From: a bacterium
GTDB taxonomy: Bacteria; Patescibacteriota; Minisyncoccia; Phycocordibacterales; GCA-002787175
Length of the DNA stretch: 7,383 nt
Direction of reading: 5' to 3'
NCBI GenBank assembly: GCA_030689285.1
Contig: JAUYJM010000027.1
Span: 1-7,383, forward strand
Under the pieces are notes generated by a model. The model saw nothing but the letters and a program-made list of their open reading frames with translations. It made no database searches and was not told the origin of the DNA. A program made the position numbers and the translations under genes. Numbering within the stretch: position 1 is the stretch's first letter; each line of letters starts with the position of its first letter. Shown here in pieces: positions 1 through 4,673 of the stretch.

Positions 1-33
1 GCCAAAATGGATATTCGGCAACAGTCCCAATTA

Positions 34-82
34 GGATATAAAAACGAAAATCCGCCTAAGGCGGATTTTCGTTTTTATATCC
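34..82 (-). terminator. Strong bidirectional intrinsic terminator downstream of hup
   Basis: Perfect 23-bp inverted repeat (34-56 with 60-82) around a TAA centre. The GC-rich core is CCGCC/GGCGG, and the outer stem has an A-rich left side and a T-rich right side on both strands. Transcripts from either direction would therefore end in a hairpin followed by a U-tract (GTTTTT). It lies 47 bp beyond the hup stop codon on the minus strand and would end hup transcription. It could also stop plus-strand transcription entering from the left. Confidence 0.9.
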
Positions 83-103
83 TTCTTGCTTTATGCAAGA
101 AGG
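81..103 (-). other. Second hairpin between hup stop and terminator
   Basis: Perfect 9-bp stem CCTTCTTGC (81-89) with GCAAGAAGG (95-103) and a 5-nt loop. It shares two bases (81-82) with the outer arm of the terminator hairpin, so the hup 3' UTR would carry two tandem stem-loops. There is no U-tract directly after it, so it is not a terminator by itself. A role in 3'-end protection of the mRNA is possible but is inference. Confidence 0.55.
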
Positions 104-128
104 GCGCCACTTCTTTACGGTCAAATTC

Positions 129-401
129 CTATTTCACTGCTTCCTTAAGGGCCTTAGCCGCTCTGAATTTCGGCACTTTCATCGCCGGCACTTGCAAAGT
201 TTCGCCTGTGCGAGGGTTTCGCGCCTGTCGCGCCGCGCGTTGTTTGACTGAAAATATCCCAAGTCCTGCAACAGATACCTCGTCACCATTTTTTAGCGCG
301 CTCGTGATAGTATCAATGGCTGTATCAACCGCCTGCTCGGCTTGGACCTTTGTACCGCCGATCTTTGCGTGCACCGCTTCTGCGAGAGATTGTTTATTCA
401 T
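129..401 (-). CDS. hup: DNA-binding protein HU (DNABII family)
   Basis: 90-residue histone-like protein, the standard family length, that binds and bends DNA as a dimer and organises the nucleoid. The N-terminal helices (MNKQSLAEAV..., about 1-40) form the dimerisation body. Residues 46-50 (GLGIF) and 55-63 (RAARQARNP) match the DNABII signature. The RNP tip of the DNA-binding arm is at 61-63, with the intercalating proline at 63. The tail PKFRAAKALKEAV matches the usual PxFxxGKxLxxxV, with Ala replacing the common Gly. It is preceded by an AT-rich leader with no Shine-Dalgarno motif, the ATG is at 399-401, and the stop is TAG. It is the last gene of the minus-strand series tig, clpP, rny, hup. 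HU cannot be separated from IHF-like paralogues by sequence alone, but RNP with a 90-aa length favours HU. Confidence 0.97.
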   Translation of the reverse strand: MNKQSLAEAVHAKIGGTKVQAEQAVDTAIDTITSALKNGDEVSVAGLGIFSVKQRAARQARNPRTGETLQVPAMKVPKFRAAKALKEAVK

Positions 402-413
402 AAGACTGCGAAA

Positions 414-430
414 TTATTATTAAATAATAA
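414..430. other. AT-only palindrome just upstream of hup start
   Basis: TTATTATT-A-AATAATAA is a perfect 17-bp palindrome 13 bp upstream of the hup ATG. In the predicted mRNA it lies in the 5' UTR near the ribosome entry site. It could be a weak hairpin, a protein-binding site or simply AT-rich low-complexity sequence. Confidence 0.4.
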
Positions 431-476
431 AGCGACCTAATTTATATATAGAGACCCGTTTCTCTTCGTCTATATA

Positions 477-504
477 ATTATATATGAAGCCATCTAAGGC
501 GCAA
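477..504 (-). promoter_or_regulatory. Candidate sigma70-type promoter for hup
   Basis: On the minus strand a perfect TATAAT (plus 477-482) sits 16 bp from a partial -35, TTGCGC (plus 499-504, three of six matches). Initiation would fall near 470, giving a leader of about 70 nt. That leader contains an AU-rich 8-bp hairpin (TATATAGA 445-452 with TCTATATA 469-476) and the 414-430 palindrome. The weak -35 and AT-rich surroundings keep confidence moderate. Confidence 0.45.
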
Positions 505-576
505 TAGTAGGTGAATACTTTACAAAAAACATTTTTTGTCTTTAATAACGAGTATCTAGCCGCCAAGCAATACAGA

Positions 577-600
577 AAAGTCTGCTGCCGAACAGACTTT
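577..600 (-). terminator. Candidate terminator hairpin in the rny-hup gap
   Basis: AAAGTCTG (577-584) pairs with CAGACTTT (593-600) around an 8-nt loop. Read on the minus strand the hairpin ends in ...CAGACTTTTCTGTATT, a short U-rich run, so it could end rny transcripts about 110 nt after the rny stop codon. The stem has only a five-pair GC-containing core, so this is weaker than the hup terminator. The remaining sequence between 402 and 706 shows no gene. Confidence 0.4.
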
Positions 601-630
601 CAATACAATTTTTCGGGAAAATTAGAAGGA

Positions 631-661
631 ACCCCGTTAGAAGCGTTGCTTCTAACGGGGT
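631..661. repeat. Palindrome family A, copy 1 (downstream of rny)
   Basis: Perfect 14-bp stem ACCCCGTTAGAAGC (631-644) with GCTTCTAACGGGGT (648-661) and loop GTT. The same CCCCGTTAGAA...TTCTAACGGGG design recurs at 3341-3371 with different but still paired bases in the stem. It lies 45 bp past the rny stop codon. On the minus strand it is followed by a pyrimidine-rich TTCCTTCTAATTTT, so it may help end rny transcripts. It looks like a short dispersed palindromic repeat (REP-like). Confidence 0.8.
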
Positions 662-706
662 AAGACCTTGCTGCAAATTTTTGCCGGAGCGCAGATGGAG
701 ATGGTA

Positions 707-2236
707 TTATCTTGCGTACTCTATCACTCTCGTTTCTCTGATTACGGTGACTCTGATCTCTCCAGGATATTTTAGCTCGCTCTCAATCTTTCTTGCCATA
801 TCAGCCGCCATCTGCTTCGCCTCAAAGTCGGAGACGTTTGTAGGCGTCACAAAAACCCTTATTTCACGCCCCGCCTGCAGGGCGTAGGCCTTTTCCACTC
901 CTGCAAATGATGTCGCTATACTTTCGAGCTCCTCAAGACGTTTCAGGTAATTTTCCACAGTGTCGCGTCTCGCGCCGGGTCGCGCGCCTGAAATAGCGTC
1001 TGCGGTTTGAACTATCATTGACTCCAGCGTTTCGTACGGATATTCGCCGTGGTGCGCTTGCATAGCTTTTACGACTTCTTCAGGAGCGCCGAATTTTTGC
1101 AAAATCCTTCTCCCTATTTCAACGTGCGTGCCGTGCACTTCGTGGTCCACAGCTTTGCCTATGTCGTGCAGTAATGCTCCCGCTTTGGCCACTGCCACGT
1201 TTGCCCCTATTTCTTCCGCCAACATTCCCGCGATATGCGCCATTTCTATAGAATGCTGAAGAACATTTTGTCCGTAGCTTGTGCGAAAATGGAGGCGTCC
1301 CAGAATTGTCGTGATTCTGGGGTCAAGGTTTATAACGCCTGTTTCGTAAGCGGCTTGATTGCCTTTTTCCTTAATAATTTTGTTTATTTCCGCTTCCGCT
1401 TTTTCCACTAAGGATTCTATTTTGGCCGGCTGTATACGGCCGTCTAAAATAAGGTTTTCTAAAGCGACCCTAGCCACTTGGCGTCTTACGGGGTCAAACG
1501 AAGAAATTGTGATTGCGCCGGGCGTGTCGTCTACGATGATTTCCACTCCGGTCGCTCTTTCAAAAGCTTTAATGTTTCTTCCCTCTTTACCTATAATTTT
1601 GCCTTTAATGTCATCCGATGGAATTGTGACGGTGGTCGTTAAAACATCCGAAGAGACGGCATTTCCAAGACGTTGTATGGCGGTGGTCAAAATTTCCTTG
1701 GCTTTTGATTCAAGTTTCTCTTCCCCGGACTGTTCCAGTTTCCTTATTCTTTCCATCAGATCCTCCTCGTATTTTTTCTCTATCGTTTTTAAAAGCCGCT
1801 CTCGCGCTTCGTCTTCCGAAAGTCTGCCTATTTTTTCAAGTTCGGTTTGCTTGTCCGATTCAAGTTTTTCAACCTTTTCTTTTATCCTTTTTATCTCTAT
1901 GACCTTTGCCTTAAGTCCCTCCACTTCCTTGTCTATATCTACCTGGCGCTTATCAAGCAAGTCCTCCTTCTTTATAATTCTCTCCTCCGTCTTCTTTACT
2001 TTTTCTTCTCTTTCTTTTATTTCGCCTCGCGCCTCTTTCAAGACTTCAGCGGCTTCAGTTTCCGATCGCAGTAATATTTTTTTGGCTTCTTCTTTTGCCG
2101 ATAGCTCCATCTCCTTGATTTTTATCTCCATAGAGCCCCTTTTGCCCAAGGAGATAATGAGCCGCAAATAGTAACCAAGCGCGATTCCCACGAGTCCTGC
2201 GAAACCCGCGAAAACCACTGCTAATTTTAGTGACAT
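707..2236 (-). CDS. rny: Ribonuclease Y (membrane-anchored endoribonuclease)
   Basis: 509 residues, full length for the family. RNase Y cleaves single-stranded mRNA, often after 5' dephosphorylation, and initiates mRNA decay at the inner face of the membrane. Domains in order: one N-terminal membrane helix (about 4-30), a long highly charged coiled coil (about 36-185), a KH RNA-binding domain (about 200-265, GxxG motif in GKIIGKEGRN at 212-221), then the HD phosphohydrolase domain. Its metal-binding residues are visible: H328 (in LQHS), H357-D358 (in LLHDIGK), H395/H396 (in AHHGE) and D413 (in TADAISGARPGAR). The C-terminal domain ends in the typical RVIEYAR. No Shine-Dalgarno motif precedes the ATG. 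It lies downstream of clpP in the same direction but has its own candidate promoter (2450-2478), and its leader has a hairpin next to the start codon. Stop is TAA. Confidence 0.98.
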   Translation of the reverse strand: MSLKLAVVFAGFAGLVGIALGYYLRLIISLGKRGSMEIKIKEMELSAKEEAKKILLRSETEAAEVLKEARGEIKEREEKVKKTEERIIKKEDLLDKRQVDIDKEVEGLKAKVIEIKRIKEKVEKLESDKQTELEKIGRLSEDEARERLLKTIEKKYEEDLMERIRKLEQSGEEKLESKAKEILTTAIQRLGNAVSSDVLTTTVTIPSDDIKGKIIGKEGRNIKAFERATGVEIIVDDTPGAITISSFDPVRRQVARVALENLILDGRIQPAKIESLVEKAEAEINKIIKEKGNQAAYETGVINLDPRITTILGRLHFRTSYGQNVLQHSIEMAHIAGMLAEEIGANVAVAKAGALLHDIGKAVDHEVHGTHVEIGRRILQKFGAPEEVVKAMQAHHGEYPYETLESMIVQTADAISGARPGARRDTVENYLKRLEELESIATSFAGVEKAYALQAGREIRVFVTPTNVSDFEAKQMAADMARKIESELKYPGEIRVTVIRETRVIEYAR

Positions 2237-2241
2237 AATGA

Positions 2242-2277
2242 ACTGTGCTGATTTTGATTTTAAGTATTTCGCACAGT
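2242..2277 (-). promoter_or_regulatory. Hairpin in the rny 5' leader next to the start codon
   Basis: ACTGTGC (2242-2248) and GCACAGT (2271-2277) form a 7-bp stem around a 22-nt AT-rich loop. On the minus-strand transcript it begins about 40 nt before the rny ATG and ends 5 nt before it, where it could occlude ribosome entry or act as a cleavage site. Regulation through it, for example rny autocontrol, is inference. Confidence 0.35.
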
Positions 2278-2288
2278 ACTTTTAAAAC

Positions 2289-2420
2289 CTATGATACGAC
2301 TGGACAGCGGACTAAAATATCCGCAAGGGTGTAATAAGAAACGGATTCTTTGGTAGTTTTCGTGGTCATTTTCGTTACACCATCACCGATTAAAGATGGT
2401 ATCAGTACGATTAAAAGCAA
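2289..2420 (-). CDS. Possible small ORF in the rny leader (unrecognised)
   Basis: Open frame of 43 codons from a TTG (2418-2420), or 26 codons from an internal ATG (2367-2369), ending at TAG 2289-2291. The segment upstream of the ATG is hydrophobic (LLIVLIPSLIG), followed by a polar Thr/Lys-rich stretch and a short C-terminal part containing YYTLADILVRC. The TTG is about 20 nt downstream of the predicted transcription start (about 2443), and the frame ends 52 nt before the rny ATG, so it could be a leader peptide. I recognise no family. Against it: no Shine-Dalgarno motif, a non-ATG start for the longer form, and short length. It may be non-coding. Confidence 0.25.
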   Translation of the reverse strand: MLLIVLIPSLIGDGVTKMTTKTTKESVSYYTLADILVRCPVVS

Positions 2421-2449
2421 AACCAGTTGATTAAAATGTTAACTCTTGT

Positions 2450-2478
2450 ATATTAGCGAATTTTGCTTAAATTGTCTA
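2450..2478 (-). promoter_or_regulatory. Candidate promoter for rny
   Basis: On the minus strand, -35 TAGACA (plus 2473-2478, five of six consensus bases), 17-bp spacer, -10 TAATAT (plus 2450-2455, four of six). Predicted start is near 2443, giving an rny leader of about 207 nt. It lies 49 bp past the clpP stop codon, so rny can be transcribed independently of clpP. Confidence 0.6.
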
Positions 2479-2526
2479 ATTTTTAGGTAAGAAATCCTAA
2501 ATTAAGCCCAAAAGGCGTATTTTTAG

Positions 2527-3099
2527 CTATCCGAGCACTTTGTCAATGACGCCGTACTTTTTGGCTTCTTCGGCTGTCATAAAGAAGTCGCGTTCAACGT
2601 CTTTTTCTATTGAGGCCAGGTTTTGGCCGGTGTTTTTAGACAAGATTTTGTTTAAGTTGTCTCTTGTCTGAAGTATGTGTTTGGCTGTTATGGCAATATC
2701 GGTCGCCTGTCCTTCCACGCCGCCAAGCGGCTGATGTATCATCACTTCCGCGTTTGGCAGAGCGTAGCGCTTACCCTTTTCACCCGAAGAAAGTATTATG
2801 GCCGCGCCGGAAGCGGCAATTCCGATACAAACGGTAGAAACATTATTTTTGAGGTAATTCATTGTGTCAATTATGGCAAGCGTAGACGAAACAGAGCCGC
2901 CAGGAGAATTTACATAAAGATTGACATCCTTTTTAGGGTCTTCAGACTGCAAGAAAAGAAGTTGGGCAATGACAATGTTTGCCAAATGATCATCTATCGG
3001 CCCGCCTAAAAATATGATATTTTCGCGCAACAGGCGAGAGTAGATATCGTAAGCGCGTTCACCGAAACTGCTTTTTTCTATAACTGTGGGAATAAGCAT
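2527..3099 (-). CDS. clpP: ATP-dependent Clp protease proteolytic subunit ClpP
   Basis: 190-residue serine peptidase that forms the tetradecameric barrel degrading proteins fed by Clp ATPases in the cytoplasm. The sequence starts directly at the mature-type N-terminus ([23 protein letters not shown]), so there is little or no propeptide. The catalytic triad is complete at the usual numbering: S97 (GIAAS), H122 (MIHQP) and D171 (ERDFF). The substrate-strand motif NSPGGSV is at 64-70. One oddity: after the catalytic serine the common Met-Gly-Ala is Gly-Ala-Ala (98-100). The start is fixed by the conserved N-terminus, and no Shine-Dalgarno motif is seen. A good extended -10 promoter lies 44-72 bp upstream. 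No clpX or other Clp ATPase lies in the window. Stop is TAG. Confidence 0.98.
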   Translation of the reverse strand: MLIPTVIEKSSFGERAYDIYSRLLRENIIFLGGPIDDHLANIVIAQLLFLQSEDPKKDVNLYVNSPGGSVSSTLAIIDTMNYLKNNVSTVCIGIAASGAAIILSSGEKGKRYALPNAEVMIHQPLGGVEGQATDIAITAKHILQTRDNLNKILSKNTGQNLASIEKDVERDFFMTAEEAKKYGVIDKVLG

Positions 3100-3142
3100 A
3101 TGGATAGAATTATGAATTACGAATAATGCGAGTACAAGAGAA

Positions 3143-3171
3143 AGTATAGCAGAAAAAGGGGAAATAATGAA
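3143..3171 (-). promoter_or_regulatory. Candidate extended -10 promoter for clpP
   Basis: On the minus strand the element TGCTATACT gives an extended -10 (TG, one base, then TATACT at plus 3143-3148). A weak -35 TTCATT (plus 3166-3171) lies 17 bp away. Initiation near 3136 would give a leader of about 37 nt without a Shine-Dalgarno motif. Confidence 0.6.
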
Positions 3172-3180
3172 CCCTGACTG

Positions 3181-3237
3181 TCCTCACCTTCTGCTTGTCT
3201 TAATTCTCCCAGAGCTCCCCTGCCTGAGGGGTGAGGA
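3181..3237. repeat. GC-rich inverted repeat TCCTCACC/GGTGAGGA
   Basis: TCCTCACC (3181-3188) is inverted as GGTGAGGA (3230-3237). A nested alternative stem CCCCT (3217-3221) with AGGGG (3227-3231) overlaps the right arm. GGTGAGG recurs just past the family A palindrome (within 3376-3385), which suggests decayed copies of one longer element. Confidence 0.45.
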
Positions 3238-3291
3238 AGCGAACACTTGGAGCTTCCGCAAGGCCGGAGCGCGACGGCGCGAGGCAGGGTT

Positions 3292-3322
3292 GAAAGATTT
3301 TTCTAGCCAGAAAAATACTTTC
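3292..3322. repeat. Bulged 13-bp hairpin in the island
   Basis: GAAAG (3292-3296) pairs with CTTTC (3318-3322), and ATTTTTCT (3297-3304) pairs with AGAAAAAT (3309-3316). The loop is AGCC and there is a single bulged A at 3317. It sits 18 bp left of the family A palindrome. There is no U-tract on either strand, so a terminator role is unlikely. Confidence 0.6.
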
Positions 3323-3340
3323 GACCTCCCGAGTCCGCGA

Positions 3341-3371
3341 GCCCCGTTAGAAACAATGTTTCTAACGGGGC
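3341..3371. repeat. Palindrome family A, copy 2
   Basis: Perfect 14-bp stem GCCCCGTTAGAAAC (3341-3354) with GTTTCTAACGGGGC (3358-3371) and loop AAT. Compared with copy 1 at 631-661, the core CCCCGTTAGAA/TTCTAACGGGG is identical. Two stem pairs have changed on both sides: the outer A:T became G:C, and an inner G:C became A:T. It is followed by GAGGGTGAGGGGTGGGAG, a purine-rich flank not present at copy 1. Confidence 0.8.
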
Positions 3372-3400
3372 GAGGGTGAGGGGTGGGAGTAAAGGGAGCA

Positions 3401-3527
3401 CTGCATTCTTATGCAGGAGGGATTTTTGAAATCCTCCGTCATCAGAATCTCTCAATTCCATTCGAGATAAATGACCACCCTCCTTTAGAAAAGGAGGAAT
3501 AAATCCCCCGTCACATAAGAATGGCAG
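3401..3527. repeat. 127-bp element with terminal inverted repeats and nested hairpins
   Basis: Ends are CTGCATTCTTATG (3401-3413) and CATAAGAATGGCAG (3514-3527), an inverted repeat with one extra base. The left end is itself a small hairpin (CTGCAT/ATGCAG). Two hairpins lie inside: GGAGG-G-ATTT with AAATCCTCC (3416-3437, one bulged G) and CCTCCTTT with AAAGGAGG (3479-3497). A 13-bp direct repeat, AAATCCTCCGTCA (3429-3441) and AAATCCCCCGTCA (3501-3513), differs at one base. It has no coding capacity and resembles a miniature non-autonomous element. Confidence 0.6.
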
Positions 3528-3530
3528 AAA

Positions 3531-3678
3531 AAATTTTCAATTTTGCAATTTTGCAATTTTCAATCAAATCCCGAAATTTTCAATGCATCAAATTCGTGAG
3601 CAGTATTCGTAGAGCCCCGCTTGTTTGTTTGAAAATTGACTCATTGCAAATTGATTGAAAATTGCAAAATTGAAAATT
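3531..3678. repeat. AT-rich long inverted repeat built from CAATTTTG units
   Basis: A perfect 22-bp inverted match joins 3546-3567 and 3651-3672. The left arm is a tandem run of CAATTTTG units (3538-3545, 3546-3553, then CAATTTT 3554-3560), and the right arm carries the complement with a slightly different unit count. The 83-bp interior holds a second, shorter ATTTTCAA/TTGAAAAT pair. It could form a large cruciform or a long hairpin in RNA. Confidence 0.65.
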
Positions 3679-3691
3679 GAGAATTCTCTCG

Positions 3692-3772
3692 CCCCTTTGC
3701 GCCACCGCGCTTTGTCGCTAAAGCTCTAGCGGCATGCGACTAAGCTCAAGGCGGCACGCGGTATAAAAGGGG
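3692..3772. repeat. Inverted repeat enclosing imperfect tandem direct repeats
   Basis: CCCCTTT (3692-3698) and ACCGCG (3704-3709) pair with CGCGGT (3757-3762) and AAAGGGG (3766-3772) across a small internal loop. The interior contains two imperfect 21-bp direct copies (3718-3738 and 3740-3760) sharing CTAA, GCTC, GCGGCA and GCG. It is GC-rich, in contrast with the AT-rich repeat next to it. Confidence 0.5.
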
Positions 3773-3913
3773 GAATAGGAGGAATAAAGCCATTCTCCGG
3801 AGAGTATGGGTAATTACAATGAACCCTATATACAGTTACCAGAATTTTAACTACAATTACTAACATCTGATTTTTTCGGCTCCTACCGCCCGAATCCTTA
3901 AATCTTATATACT

Positions 3914-4633
3914 ATGCGTTTGCACCGATTTTATACAAAAGAAAAAATTGCCGGTAAAAAAGAAATATCGGTTTTTGACGAGCGGCTGATTCATCAATGG
4001 CGGAAAGTTTTGCGATTTAAAAACAGCCAGAAAATAATGCTTTTCAATGGCGATGGCAAAGATTTTCTTTGTGAAATTATTTTACTTGAAAGGCGCTCTG
4101 CCCACATTTTGGTTTTAGAAAGCTCGCCTTCTTTGGCGGGAGTTCCAAAATTTGAAGTTCATCTTTTTCAGTCGCTTCTCAAAAATAATAATTTTGAATT
4201 TGTGTTGGAAAAGTGCGCGGAGCTTGGAGTTTCTCATTTTCATCCGATGCTTTCAGAGCGCAGCGAAAAAAAAGATTTCAATCGGGAACGGTTGGAGAAG
4301 ATTTTAGTTGGAAGTTCGGAGCAATCGGGACAAGGATTTGTGCCGAAAATTTTCAGCGCCAAGGACTTTTACGACAAAGAAAATTTTTCTCAGGAAATAC
4401 CCAAAATTCTATTTTCTCCTTTAGGTAAGCCGTTTCACGGCATCCTATCAAAATTGAAGGCGCGATTTCACAACGGGAAACCAATATATATCTTCATAGG
4501 TCCGGAAGGAGGATTTTCCCAAACCGAAATAAATTTCGCAAGTGAAAAAGGTGTGGAAATTTCATCGCTTGGAGCGCAGACTTTGAGGGCGGAAACGGCG
4601 TCAGTGGCGGCGGTGGCTATATTGCTTCTGTAA
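3914..4633 (+). CDS. rsmE: 16S rRNA (uridine1498-N3)-methyltransferase RsmE
   Basis: 239-residue SPOUT-class methyltransferase that uses S-adenosylmethionine to methylate N3 of U1498 in the decoding region of 16S rRNA. The start MRLHRFYTKE fits the conserved MRxxRF(Y/F) opening, which fixes the ATG at 3914. Residues 1-75 form the PUA-like RNA-binding domain. The SPOUT domain follows, with EKCAELGV (99-106), SSEQSGQ (134-140, where many homologues have AAEQSGR), the SAM-binding knot IGPEGGFS (195-202), and LGAQTLRAETA (219-229). No Shine-Dalgarno motif precedes it; TTATATAC runs straight into the ATG. It is the only plus-strand gene, divergent from clpP across the repeat island and convergent with tig with 40 bp between stop codons. 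No clear terminator follows. Stop is TAA. Confidence 0.96.
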   Translation: MRLHRFYTKEKIAGKKEISVFDERLIHQWRKVLRFKNSQKIMLFNGDGKDFLCEIILLERRSAHILVLESSPSLAGVPKFEVHLFQSLLKNNNFEFVLEKCAELGVSHFHPMLSERSEKKDFNRERLEKILVGSSEQSGQGFVPKIFSAKDFYDKENFSQEIPKILFSPLGKPFHGILSKLKARFHNGKPIYIFIGPEGGFSQTEINFASEKGVEISSLGAQTLRAETASVAAVAILLL

Positions 4634-4673
4634 AAAAAGAAGATGATTTTAAAATGCAACGACACGAACAAAG

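Larger units (their letters stand above)
3172..3830. repeat. Repeat island between divergent clpP and rsmE
   Basis: About 660 bp with no credible gene, filled with inverted and direct repeats listed as separate entries (3181-3237, 3292-3322, 3341-3371, 3401-3527, 3531-3678, 3692-3772). The only long plus-strand frame (3167-3379) runs through these palindromes, has no family resemblance, and is not called. Such repeats usually gather between gene 3' ends; here they separate two 5' ends, so the clpP promoter lies outside the island and the rsmE promoter must lie at its right edge. Confidence 0.75.

Noticed and set aside
522..539. ACAAAAAA/TTTTTTGT inverted pair upstream of hup as a terminator
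   Set aside because: The stem is almost entirely A-T with a 2-base loop, so it would be unstable as an RNA hairpin.
1359..2171. A 270-codon plus-strand frame antisense to rny
   Set aside because: It is the mirror of the highly charged rny coiled coil (Glu/Lys codons read as Phe/Ser/Leu); rny is unambiguous by KH and HD motifs.
2482..2501. TTTAGG/CCTAAA hairpin after clpP as a terminator
   Set aside because: The stem is short and AT-rich with an 8-nt loop and only a partial U-run, and it abuts the rny -35; not convincing as a terminator.
3167..3379. A 70-codon plus-strand open frame in the repeat island
   Set aside because: It runs straight through palindrome A and the bulged hairpin, its composition follows the repeats, and it has no recognisable motif or initiation signal.
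3166..3827. 10-bp direct repeat AATGAACCCT flanking the repeat island as a target-site duplication
   Set aside because: A 10-base match within several hundred bases is reasonably likely by chance, and one copy overlaps the clpP -35; there are no matching element ends beside it.
3908..3913. TATACT directly before the rsmE ATG as a -10 element
   Set aside because: Initiation 6-7 bases downstream would fall inside the coding region and remove the well-supported start codon; no -35 lies at the right distance.
4634..4673. Shared terminator between convergent rsmE and tig
   Set aside because: Only a weak ATTTTAAAAT palindrome (4646-4655) is present with no GC stem; transcripts of the two genes probably overlap or end inside the opposite gene.
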